Below are positions 1-8,137 of a stretch of DNA of 64,000 nt, piece by piece (positions within the stretch are counted from its first letter, which is position 1; every line of letters begins with the position of its first letter). The stretch covers positions 434,001-498,000 of the forward strand of contig NZ_JACHGK010000001.1 of NCBI RefSeq assembly GCF_014207535.1, in the 5' to 3' direction. Source of the DNA: Bacillus benzoevorans. Its GTDB lineage: Bacteria > Bacillota > Bacilli > Bacillales > Cytobacillaceae. The notes beneath the pieces were generated by a model that was not told where the DNA came from, searched no databases, and saw only the letters and a list, made by a program, of their open reading frames with translations. The translations under genes and the position numbers were made by a program.

Positions 1-431
1 AATCGGGTCAGCCAGTTTCCTCCGAGCAGCTGATTTCACAGTTTGAAAAAATTCTCGCGAACAGTCAGATGGTGAAAATCGGAAATACACAGCGTATGTT
101 TATCAAACTGAATCCTGAACACCTGGGAATGCTGAAGATTGAACTCATGCAAAAAGACTCTGCGATAATAGCAAGAATTACAGCCGTCTCAAGCCAAGCT
201 AAGGATTTGCTGGAATCACAGCTGCAAAGCTTGAAAAATGCCTTTGGTGCGCAAAATATACAGTTAGATAAAATTGAAATAACGATGCAGTCCAATCAGC
301 AGGAGCGGTTTTTACATAAGGATTCACAGCAGGGAAACAAAGAGCAGCAGGAAAATAAGAAGCAAAAAGAGCAGCAGCCTGAAGAATTTTCCCATTCATT
401 TGCAGAAGCATTAATTAGTACAGAAGTATAA
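1..431 (+). CDS. fliK: Flagellar hook-length control protein FliK, C-terminal part (partial)
   Basis: Only the 3' end of the gene is in the window; the frame is open from base 3 to the TAA at 429-431 (about 142 residues). FliK measures hook length during export and, through its C-terminal domain, tells FlhB to switch substrates from hook to filament proteins. The visible stretch RMFIKLNPEHLGMLKIELM is the typical core of the Flg_hook domain, and it is followed by a Q/K/E-rich tail, usual for FliK. The position directly before flgD matches the Bacillus fla/che operon. Family assignment is confident from domain and synteny; the start lies outside the window. Confidence 0.9.
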   Translation, partial: SGQPVSSEQLISQFEKILANSQMVKIGNTQRMFIKLNPEHLGMLKIELMQKDSAIIARITAVSSQAKDLLESQLQSLKNAFGAQNIQLDKIEITMQSNQQERFLHKDSQQGNKEQQENKKQKEQQPEEFSHSFAEALISTEV

Positions 432-445
432 AGGGGGTGAAATGA

Positions 446-853
446 ATGGCGAATACGATTGATACATCCTTATTGCTTTCCACTTATAAGGAAGCAAAAA
501 GCAAGACCGGTTCTAATGATTTAGGGAAAGATGATTTTCTGAAGCTATTAATCACACAGCTGCAAAATCAAGATCCGACTAATTCATTGAAGGATACAGA
601 TTTTATTGCGCAAATGGCGAATTTTTCTTCTTTAGAACAAATGACAAATATCAATAACGCTATAGAAAAGTCGGCAATGATGCAGGCAGGTATGATGATA
701 GGGAAAAAGGTGACCTATCTAAATGAAGAACATGAAGAAGTATCAGCAGCGGTGGATTCCGTCTCCTTTAAAAATGGAAAAACATCCTTCCACTTAGATG
801 ATACAGCAAACACGATATTATCATCTTCGCAAATCATTAAAATTTCCCAATAA
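446..853 (+). CDS. flgD: Flagellar hook capping protein FlgD
   Basis: FlgD is the scaffold cap at the tip of the growing hook that guides FlgE polymerisation outside the cell. The 135-residue product carries the conserved N-terminal core (residues about 25-60, with LLITQLQNQDPTNSL and FIAQMANFSSLEQM), which is the export/cap region. It is short, like the Bacillus form formerly called YlxG, and lacks the longer C-terminal Ig-like part of proteobacterial FlgD. The ribosome site AAGGGGGTGA lies just upstream of ATG 446; the ATG at 442 is out of frame and hits a stop quickly. It sits 14 bp after fliK in the same operon. Confidence 0.93.
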   Translation: MANTIDTSLLLSTYKEAKSKTGSNDLGKDDFLKLLITQLQNQDPTNSLKDTDFIAQMANFSSLEQMTNINNAIEKSAMMQAGMMIGKKVTYLNEEHEEVSAAVDSVSFKNGKTSFHLDDTANTILSSSQIIKISQ

Positions 854-866
854 GGAGGTTGGTGGA

Positions 867-1256
867 ATGAATGCTTTTAACTATCATCCGGTAACAACAC
901 AACCTTTTATTCCCGGAGAGTTTAAGACAGCGCAGAAGATCACACAGGGACAGCGATCAAACTTTGCTGCTGCACTGCAAACAGCGCTGGATAAGGAGGA
1001 AGGTTTAACCCTATCCAGACATGCTAAAGAACGGCTGGAGCAAAGAGGAATTCAGATCAATGCCTCCAGATGGGAACAAATCGGAGAGAAAGTCAGAGAG
1101 GCAAAAAAAATGGGTGTGAACGATTCCCTTGTGTTATTAGACAATGCAGCGTTAATTGTCAGTGCTAAAAATGAGACAGTGATTACGGCAATGAACAGGG
1201 CCGAAGCATCAGCACATATTTTTACCAATATCAATGGAACGATTTTAATGGACTAA
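867..1256 (+). CDS. Flagellar operon protein of the TIGR02530 family
   Basis: A 129-residue protein of a small family found between flgD and flgE in many Bacillaceae. The diagnostic C-terminal half is present: LSRHAKERLEQRGIQI followed by a region ending in TNINGTILMD. The biochemical role is not established; location implies a part in hook assembly or its control. ATG 867 is preferred because AAGGAGG (852-858) lies at good distance and the N-terminus MNAFNYHP is family-like; the frame is open upstream to 798, inside flgD, but that extension has no ribosome site. Confidence 0.85.
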   Translation: MNAFNYHPVTTQPFIPGEFKTAQKITQGQRSNFAAALQTALDKEEGLTLSRHAKERLEQRGIQINASRWEQIGEKVREAKKMGVNDSLVLLDNAALIVSAKNETVITAMNRAEASAHIFTNINGTILMD

Positions 1257-1331
1257 CAGGCCGGACCTCAAATGGAAGCCTGAGCAGCTGCTGACCGACT
1301 GATGCAGCAAAAATGGAAAGGGGAAATAACA

Positions 1332-2174
1332 ATGTTAAGATCCATGTATTCTGGAATAAGCGGAATGAAAAACTTTCAAACGAAACTCGATGTAATCGGA
1401 AATAATATCGCCAATGTTAATACCTTCGGCTTTAAAAAAGGAAGAGCAACGTTTAAGGATGCGTTAAACCAAACTATTTCCAATGCAAGTGAGTCTGGAC
1501 TAACAACCGGAGGAAAAAATGCCGTGCAGGTGGGACTTGGATCTGCATTGGCTACCGTTGATACGGTCCATACAAATTCCAACCTGCAGACAACAGGGCG
1601 TACATTGGATTTAGGGATTGAAGGTGACGGGTACTTTATATTGGGTGAAGAAGGAAGTGAGTCATTTCAGTATACTCGTTCAGGCAACTTTTATATTGAT
1701 CAGGATGGTTATCTCGTAAACGCAGATGGATTATATGTTCTGTCTTCTGCTACTGTAGTAGGTGACACAGTAGCTAAAAATACTAATGCTATTCAGGTAT
1801 ATGATCCGACTGCAGGTAATATCTCTAGCTTTAGTATTGACTCTAATGGGAAAATTAATGTAATTGATTCAACTGGTGCACCAGTTGCAAATAGTCCTCA
1901 AATTGCCTTAGCAACATTTAGTAATTCATCAGGATTGGAGAAAGTTGGAAATAATACCTACCAAAAATCAAATAACTCCGGTGAACCAGATATCGGAGTT
2001 GTCGGAAATGCTGGTAAAGGAAGTATTGCTTCCGGTTTCCTGGAGATGTCCAACGTCGACCTATCTGAAGAATTCACAGAAATGATTGTCGCACAGCGCG
2101 GCTTCCAGGCTAATACAAGAATCATTACAACCTCTGACGAAATTCTGCAGGAATTAGTCAATTTAAAACGATAG
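1332..2174 (+). CDS. flgE: Flagellar hook protein FlgE
   Basis: FlgE polymerises into the hook (universal joint) outside the cell after export by the flagellar type III apparatus. The 280-residue protein has the rod/hook N-terminal motif (SMYSGISGMKNFQTKLDVI, residues about 4-22) and the conserved C-terminal coil (MIVAQRGFQANTRIITTSDE), both needed for polymerisation. ATG 1332 has AAAGGGGA upstream; an in-frame ATG at 1302 would add 10 residues not seen in the family. The central surface domain (about 1700-1990) differs from the B. subtilis protein as I recall it (264 residues) and is noticeably more A/T-rich in codon use than the ends, suggesting local diversification or exchange. Confidence 0.93.
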   Translation: MLRSMYSGISGMKNFQTKLDVIGNNIANVNTFGFKKGRATFKDALNQTISNASESGLTTGGKNAVQVGLGSALATVDTVHTNSNLQTTGRTLDLGIEGDGYFILGEEGSESFQYTRSGNFYIDQDGYLVNADGLYVLSSATVVGDTVAKNTNAIQVYDPTAGNISSFSIDSNGKINVIDSTGAPVANSPQIALATFSNSSGLEKVGNNTYQKSNNSGEPDIGVVGNAGKGSIASGFLEMSNVDLSEEFTEMIVAQRGFQANTRIITTSDEILQELVNLKR

Positions 2175-2187
2175 GGTAGGGAGGTAG

Positions 2188-2287
2188 GAGGCTAAAGTAT
2201 CGGATGTGATAGGCTTAGATGCTGTGTAATCTGAATCTTTTTTCACGGATAAATGGCGTTTTATGGTGTGATCGAGACTTTAGCCTC
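2188..2287 (+). repeat. Inverted repeat in the flgE-swrD spacer
   Basis: GAGGCTAAAGT (2188-2198) is repeated in perfect inversion as ACTTTAGCCTC (2277-2287). The pairing extends inward to 15 bp with one mismatch (2188-2202 with 2273-2287). The loop is about 70 nt. There is no T tract after the right arm, so it is not a standard terminator. The right arm ends 12 nt before the GTG of swrD, which has no clear ribosome site. Confidence 0.75.
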
Positions 2288-2299
2288 TAAAAATTAACA

Positions 2300-2518
2300 G
2301 TGATAAAAGTATCGCGATTAAACGGAAAACCCTTTATAATTAATGCGTTATACATTGAAACCATCGAAAGCTTTCCAGATACAACGATTACCTTAACAAA
2401 TGGTAAAAAATACATAGTTAAAGAAAGTGAAACTCAAGTACTGGAGCGTATTTCCGCTTTCTATCACACGGTGAATCTTCTAGGACAACAGGTAGGGGGG
2501 AATGAGAATGAAGAATAA
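2300..2518 (+). CDS. swrD: Swarming motility protein SwrD (YlzI family)
   Basis: A 72-residue protein of the FlbD/SwrD family. In B. subtilis SwrD raises flagellar motor torque and is needed for swarming. The family-typical N-terminus IKVSRLNGKPFIINALYIE and the GKKYIVKE segment are present. The start is GTG 2300; no convincing Shine-Dalgarno sequence precedes it, which is odd next to its neighbours, and a long inverted repeat ends just upstream. The 3' end overlaps the 5' end of fliL, suggesting translational coupling to fliL. Identity rests on sequence similarity to the known family and on operon position. Confidence 0.88.
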   Translation: MIKVSRLNGKPFIINALYIETIESFPDTTITLTNGKKYIVKESETQVLERISAFYHTVNLLGQQVGGNENEE

Positions 2519-2933
2519 ACTTGTCATGCTTATGATGATTTTACTTGTAGCAATTGCCCTTGCAGGTGCTGTTGCCTTGGTGTATGTCTTGAAGTACACA
2601 AACCAAGAACCGGGAAGCGAACCGTCCATTGAACAAGTGCTGGATGTTTCTGTCGATATCCCTGAGATTACGACTAATCTTGCCAGTGACGGATTTGTCC
2701 GCATAAGTTTTAAAATCCAAACGGACAGTAAAAAGGCAAAAAAAGAACTTGAACAAAGAATGTTTCAAGTGAATAACATTATCATCCTGGAACTCTCTGA
2801 TAAAACAGCCGAAAATATTAAAGGCAGAGAAGGGCAAAAGCAGTTTGAGGAAGAGTTAAAAACACAAATTAATGAAATTATGCAGGAGGGCAAGGTTGAA
2901 AAGGTCTATATCACACAGTTCATCCTCCAATAA
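2508..2933 (+). CDS. fliL: Flagellar basal-body-associated protein FliL
   Basis: FliL is a single-pass membrane protein around the stator units that supports motor torque. The 141-residue product begins with a basic start (MKNK), then a strong hydrophobic segment (residues about 5-27), and an extracytoplasmic domain with the conserved segment SDGFVRISFKIQTDSKKA. ATG 2508 is chosen because the G-rich ribosome site GTAGGGGGG ends at 2500, 7 nt upstream; ATG 2502 would be too close. The gene overlaps the end of swrD by 11 bp. Confidence 0.9.
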   Translation: MKNKLVMLMMILLVAIALAGAVALVYVLKYTNQEPGSEPSIEQVLDVSVDIPEITTNLASDGFVRISFKIQTDSKKAKKELEQRMFQVNNIIILELSDKTAENIKGREGQKQFEEELKTQINEIMQEGKVEKVYITQFILQ

Positions 2934-2972
2934 CAAAAATAATGGATAGACTAACAACGGGGGGTGAGGAAG

Positions 2973-3971
2973 TTGTCTGGAGATGTTCTTTCCCAAAGTG
3001 AAATAGATGCCCTTTTATCAGCTTTATCCACTGGTGAGATGGACGCTGATGAGTTGAAAAAGGAACAGATGGAAAAACGGGTTAAAATTTATGATTTTAA
3101 ACGCGCTCTCCGTTTTTCAAAGGATCAAATCCGAAGTTTAACAAGAATTCATGAAAATTTTGCCAGACTTTTGACCACTTATTTCTCAGCTCAGCTGAGA
3201 ACTTACGTGCAAATAAGTGTCGCAACAGCCGATCAAATCCCTTATGAGGAATTCATTCGTTCGATACCTAAAATGACCATTTTAAATGTGTTTGAGGTTC
3301 CGCCATTAGAAGGAAGAGTCATTATGGAGGTTAACCCTAATGTAGCCTATGCCATGATGGATCGGATGATGGGCGGCAAGGGAGAAAGCATCAATAAAAT
3401 CACCAATTTAACTGAAATTGAAACAAAAATTATGTCCTCGATGTTTGAAAAAGCATGTGAGTATATGAGTGAGGCTTGGGAAACCATTACTGACATTGAT
3501 CCTGTGTTGTCAGAGTTTGAAGTCAATCCTCAGTTTCTGCAAATGGTATCACCTAACGAAACGGTTGTAGTGATCGCGCTCAATACGATGATCGCAGAGA
3601 CTAGAGGGATGATCAATATCTGCATTCCCCACGTTGTACTGGAACCCATTATCCCTAAGCTTTCTGGTCACTACTGGATGCAGCATGAAAATAAAACGAG
3701 ATCGCCCGAAGAAAGCAAGCGGCTTGAAAGCCAAATCCAACAGGCTATGCTGCCAATTTCAGTAGAACTGGGTACATCAAATATCTCCGTGCAGGATTTC
3801 TTGGTCCTTGATGCCGGAGATGTCATCGAATTAAATCAATCAATCGATAAACCGCTGATTGTAAAAGTAGGAAATGTGCCTAAATTTGTCGGGCAGCCGG
3901 GAAAGGCGAATAAAAAGTTAGCCGTTCAAGTATTAGATAGTTGGAAGGGGAGGGGTGGCCATGATGAGTGA
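2973..3971 (+). CDS. fliM: Flagellar motor switch protein FliM
   Basis: FliM forms the middle of the C-ring and receives phosphorylated CheY. The 332-residue protein matches the B. subtilis length. The N-terminal CheY-binding motif LSQSEIDALL is at residues about 5-14, followed by the CheC-like middle domain and the C-terminal SpoA domain that contacts FliY (VELGTSNISVQDFLVLDAGD region). TTG 2973 is the start: GGGGTGAGG lies at the right distance and the resulting N-terminus (MSGDVLSQ) matches the family; the upstream GTG 2964 sits inside the ribosome site. The gene overlaps fliY by 11 bp. Confidence 0.95.
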   Translation: MSGDVLSQSEIDALLSALSTGEMDADELKKEQMEKRVKIYDFKRALRFSKDQIRSLTRIHENFARLLTTYFSAQLRTYVQISVATADQIPYEEFIRSIPKMTILNVFEVPPLEGRVIMEVNPNVAYAMMDRMMGGKGESINKITNLTEIETKIMSSMFEKACEYMSEAWETITDIDPVLSEFEVNPQFLQMVSPNETVVVIALNTMIAETRGMINICIPHVVLEPIIPKLSGHYWMQHENKTRSPEESKRLESQIQQAMLPISVELGTSNISVQDFLVLDAGDVIELNQSIDKPLIVKVGNVPKFVGQPGKANKKLAVQVLDSWKGRGGHDE

Positions 3972-5265
3972 TGGTATGCTCTCGCAAGATGAAATAGATG
4001 CATTATTAAGAGGTGCGATAGATACTGGCGATAGTAACGATGAAGCAGTGCAAAACTTAGAGGTGGAAGATTACCTCTCTTTGATGGAGAAAGATACATT
4101 AGGGGAGATAGGGAATATTTCATTTGGCAGTTCTGCAACGGCATTATCGACACTGCTGAATCAAAAGGTCGAGATTACGACGCCGACCGTATCAGTGATT
4201 TTAAAAAGTAAATTACGTGAAGAATTCCCGCATCCATATGTCGCCATACAGGTCAGTTATACAGAGGGATTCTCAGGCGCTAATTTATTAGTGATTGAGC
4301 AGAAGGATGCAGCGATTATCGCTGATCTCATGTTAGGGGGAGATGGACGTATCTCAACCGAATTGCTGGGGGAAATCCAGTTGAGTGCTGTTCAGGAAGC
4401 GATGAATCAAATGATGGGATCGGCGGCAACTTCCATGTCTACGATTTTCAATAAAAGAGTGGACATTTCCCCACCTTCTATTGACGTTCTTGATATGCGC
4501 CAAGGAGAAGGCACAGATAAGATTCCAAATGATGATATGCTTGTAAAAATATCGTTCCGATTAAAAATTGGGGAGTTGATAGATTCAAGTATTATGCAGC
4601 TTCTGCCGATTGAGTTTGCGAAAGGTTTAGCAGGTGAATTGCTAAATCCTATTACTGACAACAACATTCCTGTAAGTGGCAGTCAGAGCATAAATCAAGC
4701 TGCGAATCCGCCACAAACGGAAAATCCCCATTTTCAGGAAAAGCAAGTACAGCAGCAAAACAACGGGATGAACAGTACAGTGAATCATGCGAAAGCAAAT
4801 CCTCCTGTGCAGAATGTTTCGTATCCCGAGGAGCCTTTCCGTATGAATCATCATCATCAGACCATCCCGTCACAGGAAGAGCTTAGAAGGAATTCCGGTT
4901 CACAGCATCTTGGTTCAGGCTACGCATTCACTGAAGGGGCACAGCCGGTTATTCAACCAGCCGTATTCTCGAATTTTGAATCCTATCCGCTTCAAGAGAC
5001 AGAAGCACGCAATCTGGAGATGCTTCTCGATATCCCGTTACAAGTAACTGTTGAGCTGGGGAGAACCAAAAGGTCTGTGAAAGAAATTCTGAATTTAACT
5101 CAAGGATCGATTATTGAATTGGATAAACTTGCTGGAGAACCGGTCGATATTTATGTTAACAGCAGATTAATTGCTAAAGGTGAAGTGGTGGTTATTGATG
5201 AGAATTTTGGTGTCCGGGTAACTGACATTATCAGTAAATCAGACCGCATTCATCAATTAAAGTAA
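3961..5265 (+). CDS. fliY: Flagellar motor switch phosphatase FliY (FliN/CheC type)
   Basis: FliY is the C-ring component that combines a CheC-type CheY-P phosphatase with a FliN/SpoA domain. The 434-residue protein has an N-terminal CheY-P-binding motif (LSQDEIDALL), two phosphatase helices of the E-x2-N type (EIGNISFGSSATAL and QEAMNQMMGSAAT), a long low-complexity linker (about residues 225-350, rich in N, Q, P, H) and a C-terminal SpoA domain (VTVELGRTKRSVKEIL). The linker makes it longer than B. subtilis FliY (about 378 residues). ATG 3961 follows GGAAGGGGAGG; ATG 3964 is also possible. Confidence 0.94.
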   Translation: MMSDGMLSQDEIDALLRGAIDTGDSNDEAVQNLEVEDYLSLMEKDTLGEIGNISFGSSATALSTLLNQKVEITTPTVSVILKSKLREEFPHPYVAIQVSYTEGFSGANLLVIEQKDAAIIADLMLGGDGRISTELLGEIQLSAVQEAMNQMMGSAATSMSTIFNKRVDISPPSIDVLDMRQGEGTDKIPNDDMLVKISFRLKIGELIDSSIMQLLPIEFAKGLAGELLNPITDNNIPVSGSQSINQAANPPQTENPHFQEKQVQQQNNGMNSTVNHAKANPPVQNVSYPEEPFRMNHHHQTIPSQEELRRNSGSQHLGSGYAFTEGAQPVIQPAVFSNFESYPLQETEARNLEMLLDIPLQVTVELGRTKRSVKEILNLTQGSIIELDKLAGEPVDIYVNSRLIAKGEVVVIDENFGVRVTDIISKSDRIHQLK

Positions 5266-5311
5266 TACAATCCTTTTGACAAGACTTGTATTTTATGGAG
5301 GACTGAAGAAA

Positions 5312-5674
5312 ATGGGAAACAGAATTTTAATTGTGGATGATGCAGCTTTTATGAGAATGATGATTAAAGATATTTTAAGTAAAAATGGCTATGAAGTAGT
5401 AGGAGAAGCAGCCGATGGAAATCAGGCCGTAGAAAAATACCGTGAATTACAGCCTGATCTTGTGACAATGGATATAACGATGCCTGAAATGGATGGAATC
5501 TCAGCATTAAAAGAGATTCGGCAAATGAATCCAAATGCCAAGGTCATTATGTGTTCTGCTATGGGACAGCAAGCAATGGTTATTGATGCGATTCAGGCGG
5601 GAGCGAAGGACTTTATCGTAAAACCCTTCCAGTCTGATCGGGTATTGGAAGCTATTTCGAAAACGCTGGGATAG
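5312..5674 (+). CDS. cheY: Chemotaxis response regulator CheY
   Basis: A 120-residue single receiver domain that takes phosphate from CheA and, in Bacillus, promotes counter-clockwise rotation by binding FliM/FliY. Visible receiver features: acidic pair in ILIVDDAAFMR, the phosphorylated Asp in PDLVTMDITMPEMDG, the conserved Ser in VIMCSAMG and the Lys in DFIVKPFQ. ATG 5312 has TGGAGGA upstream; the frame is open further upstream (5276) but without family similarity. It lies between fliY and fliO as in B. subtilis. Confidence 0.96.
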   Translation: MGNRILIVDDAAFMRMMIKDILSKNGYEVVGEAADGNQAVEKYRELQPDLVTMDITMPEMDGISALKEIRQMNPNAKVIMCSAMGQQAMVIDAIQAGAKDFIVKPFQSDRVLEAISKTLG

Positions 5675-5697
5675 AATTTCATTATAGAAGGTGCAGA

Positions 5698-6408
5698 ATG
5701 GTACCAAAGGTAAGATTTTATTTCATAGGATTGATGTTTTTGCTTGCTTTGCTTGGGGGTAATGCTCAAGTCTATGCAGAACAGGTAAATAATAGTGTGA
5801 AAGACTGCATTGAAAAACCGGAAACATGCGGAGAACAGCAGGTTTCACCGCAGAAAGGAGATAAGAATACAGCAAACAGACAGCCGGACCAGTTAAATTC
5901 AACTCCAGTATCAGAGGAAACCGCCCCGATTGGATTAACGATCTGGGATTTTGGCAAAATGATTCTGGCGACTATTTTTGTTGTGGTACTCCTTTATTTT
6001 GTGCTGAAATTTGTGAATAAAAAAAGCACGATGTTCAAGAGTTCACAGTTAATAGAAAACCTAGGCGGAGTTCCTCTTGGTGCAAATCGTTCCGTACAAA
6101 TAATCAAGATTGGAAGCCGATTATTTATTGTTGGAGTGGGTGAAAATATTCAGCTTCTGAAAGAAATCGAAGATGAAAAGGAATTCACACAAATAGTATC
6201 TGAATATAACAGCAAACTGGACCAATTAGTACAGCCAAATGTTCTTTTCGCGAAAATAATGAATAAGGTGAACAAGCGTAAGGCGGACAGCCTAGGAGCT
6301 GCGCCTCCTTTCCAATCGATGCTGAAGCAGCAGCTGACTGAATTGGCTCAAGAAAGAAAAAAGATCTATGAAGAAGTGGAAAAAAGTGAGGGCACGGATA
6401 AGCCATGA
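5698..6408 (+). CDS. fliO: Flagellar biosynthesis protein FliO (FliZ of Bacillus)
   Basis: FliO helps assemble the FliP/FliQ/FliR export gate. The 236-residue protein has an N-terminal signal peptide (MVPKVRFYFIGLMFLLALLG, cleavage near VYA), an extracytoplasmic stretch with two Cys (DCIEKPETCGE), a membrane segment at about residues 80-105 and a cytoplasmic FliO domain (LGGVPLGANRSVQIIKIG). The domain order matches the long Bacillus type. Its stop overlaps the fliP start (ATGA at 6405). Confidence 0.88.
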   Translation: MVPKVRFYFIGLMFLLALLGGNAQVYAEQVNNSVKDCIEKPETCGEQQVSPQKGDKNTANRQPDQLNSTPVSEETAPIGLTIWDFGKMILATIFVVVLLYFVLKFVNKKSTMFKSSQLIENLGGVPLGANRSVQIIKIGSRLFIVGVGENIQLLKEIEDEKEFTQIVSEYNSKLDQLVQPNVLFAKIMNKVNKRKADSLGAAPPFQSMLKQQLTELAQERKKIYEEVEKSEGTDKP

Positions 6409-7070
6409 ATGAATTTATGGAGTTTTTTAATACCAGTTCACCGGAAAACGTTTCGACATCCGTAAAACTTATTTTACTGCTGACCGTCCTAACACTGGCA
6501 CCGAGCATTCTTATCTTGATGACTTGTTTTACGCGTATCGTGGTCGTGCTCTCATTTGTGAGAACAGCTCTTGCTACCCAGCAGATGCCGCCTAATCAGG
6601 TGATAATCGGCCTTTCCTTCTTTTTGACCTTTTTTATCATGGCACCAACATTTCAGGAGGTAAATGACAAGGCTTTAACCCCATTGTTTAATGAAGAGAT
6701 CAATCTGGAACAAGCTTATGAACAAGCATCCATGCCATTTAAGGAATTTATGAGTGCCCATACAAGACAAAAGGATTTGGCTTTATTTCTAAACTATGCA
6801 CATGCCGATACCCCGAAAACCATTCAGGATATTCCTTTATCTGCTCTTGTACCGGCATTTGCGATCAGTGAACTAAAAACAGCCTTTCAAATTGGTTTTA
6901 TGATTTTTATTCCATTTCTCGTTATTGATATGGTTGTTGCCAGCGTCCTGATGTCCATGGGAATGATGATGCTGCCTCCGGTCATGATATCTCTGCCATT
7001 TAAAATATTATTATTTGTATTGGTGGATGGGTGGTATTTAGTAATTAAATCGCTTTTAGAAAGCTTCTAG
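6405..7070 (+). CDS. fliP: Flagellar export gate protein FliP
   Basis: FliP is the main subunit of the type III export gate in the cytoplasmic membrane. The 221-residue product has hydrophobic segments at about residues 20-40, 60-80, 165-190 and 195-215, and the conserved stretches TRIVVVLSFVRTALATQQMP and PFLVIDMVVASVLMSMGMMM. The start overlaps the stop of fliO by 4 bp, indicating coupled translation. Length matches B. subtilis FliP. Confidence 0.96.
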   Translation: MNEFMEFFNTSSPENVSTSVKLILLLTVLTLAPSILILMTCFTRIVVVLSFVRTALATQQMPPNQVIIGLSFFLTFFIMAPTFQEVNDKALTPLFNEEINLEQAYEQASMPFKEFMSAHTRQKDLALFLNYAHADTPKTIQDIPLSALVPAFAISELKTAFQIGFMIFIPFLVIDMVVASVLMSMGMMMLPPVMISLPFKILLFVLVDGWYLVIKSLLESF

Positions 7071-7086
7071 AGAAGGTGAGTAAGAG

Positions 7087-7356
7087 ATGACTCCTGAATC
7101 AGTGATTGCCATTGCGGAACAAGGGATTTGGACCGTCATGCTGATTGCCGGACCACTCCTGTTATTGGCACTTGTTGTCGGATTAATTGTTAGTATATTT
7201 CAGGCCACTACGCAAATTCAAGAACAGACATTAGCCTTTATTCCAAAAATCGTAGCCGTTTTGCTTGGAATTGTGTTTTTTGGACCTTGGATGCTGGGTC
7301 ATATGCTGTCCTATGCCAATGATATATTCTCTAATTTAACTAGGTATATAGGATAA
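7087..7356 (+). CDS. fliQ: Flagellar export gate protein FliQ
   Basis: An 89-residue protein with two transmembrane hairpin segments (residues about 17-38 and 52-75) and the family core TTQIQEQTLAFIPKI between them. It forms part of the FliPQR export gate. AGAAGGTGAG precedes ATG 7087. It sits between fliP and fliR at operon spacing. Confidence 0.96.
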   Translation: MTPESVIAIAEQGIWTVMLIAGPLLLLALVVGLIVSIFQATTQIQEQTLAFIPKIVAVLLGIVFFGPWMLGHMLSYANDIFSNLTRYIG

Positions 7357-7360
7357 TCAT

Positions 7361-8137
7361 ATGCTAGAGCTTATTCCAGAATTTCCGGCCTTTTTGCTTG
7401 TTTTCGCCCGGGTAACGTCTTTCTTTTTGATGCTGCCTCTTTTTTCATATCGGACAATCCCGGCACAGTTTAAAGTGGGGTTGGGCTTTTTTTTATCTAT
7501 TCTCATGTATTTTTCAATGGATGTTCCGGTTTTGCAGATTGATAGTAATTATTATTTATTAATCTTAAAAGAAGTTCTTACAGGGATTCTTATTGGTTTA
7601 GTCGCATTTATGATTCTTTCTGCTATCCAGGTGGCCGGAGGGTTTATTGACTTTCAAATGGGTTTTGCCATTGCCAATGTGATTGACCCGCAAACAGGTG
7701 CACAAAGCCCGCTGATGGGACAGTATTTTTATATTATTTCTTTGTTTTTTTTATTAATGGTTAACGGGCATCATCTGATTCTTGATGGCATTTATAACAG
7801 TTATCAGTTTATTCCCCTTGAGCAAGGCTGGCTGCCGCTTGGAAATGCTAAGATAGCAGAATATGTGATTCGCTCGTTTAGTACGATGTTTATGATTGCC
7901 TTGCAGATGTCTCTGCCGGTTGTAGGCAGCTTATTCCTTGTCGATGTGGCTCTTGGCATTTTGGCCAGAACCTTTCCCCAATTAAATATATTTGTCGTCG
8001 GTATACCAGTGAAAATTGGGGTTAGTTTTATCATTCTGCTTGTTGTGATGGGCACGATGATGTTAGCAGTATCAAAATTATTTGAGACGATGCTTACGAC
8101 CATGAGGGGACTCATGTCTCTATTTGGGGGGCTGTAA
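7361..8137 (+). CDS. fliR: Flagellar export gate protein FliR
   Basis: FliR completes the FliPQR export pore. The 258-residue protein is almost entirely hydrophobic, with about six membrane segments and the conserved motifs FARVTSFFLMLPLFS near the N-terminus and QVAGGFIDFQMGFAIANVIDP in the middle. Only 4 bp separate it from fliQ, and its stop codon is directly followed by the flhB start, so the three genes are tightly coupled. Confidence 0.95.
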   Translation: MLELIPEFPAFLLVFARVTSFFLMLPLFSYRTIPAQFKVGLGFFLSILMYFSMDVPVLQIDSNYYLLILKEVLTGILIGLVAFMILSAIQVAGGFIDFQMGFAIANVIDPQTGAQSPLMGQYFYIISLFFLLMVNGHHLILDGIYNSYQFIPLEQGWLPLGNAKIAEYVIRSFSTMFMIALQMSLPVVGSLFLVDVALGILARTFPQLNIFVVGIPVKIGVSFIILLVVMGTMMLAVSKLFETMLTTMRGLMSLFGGL

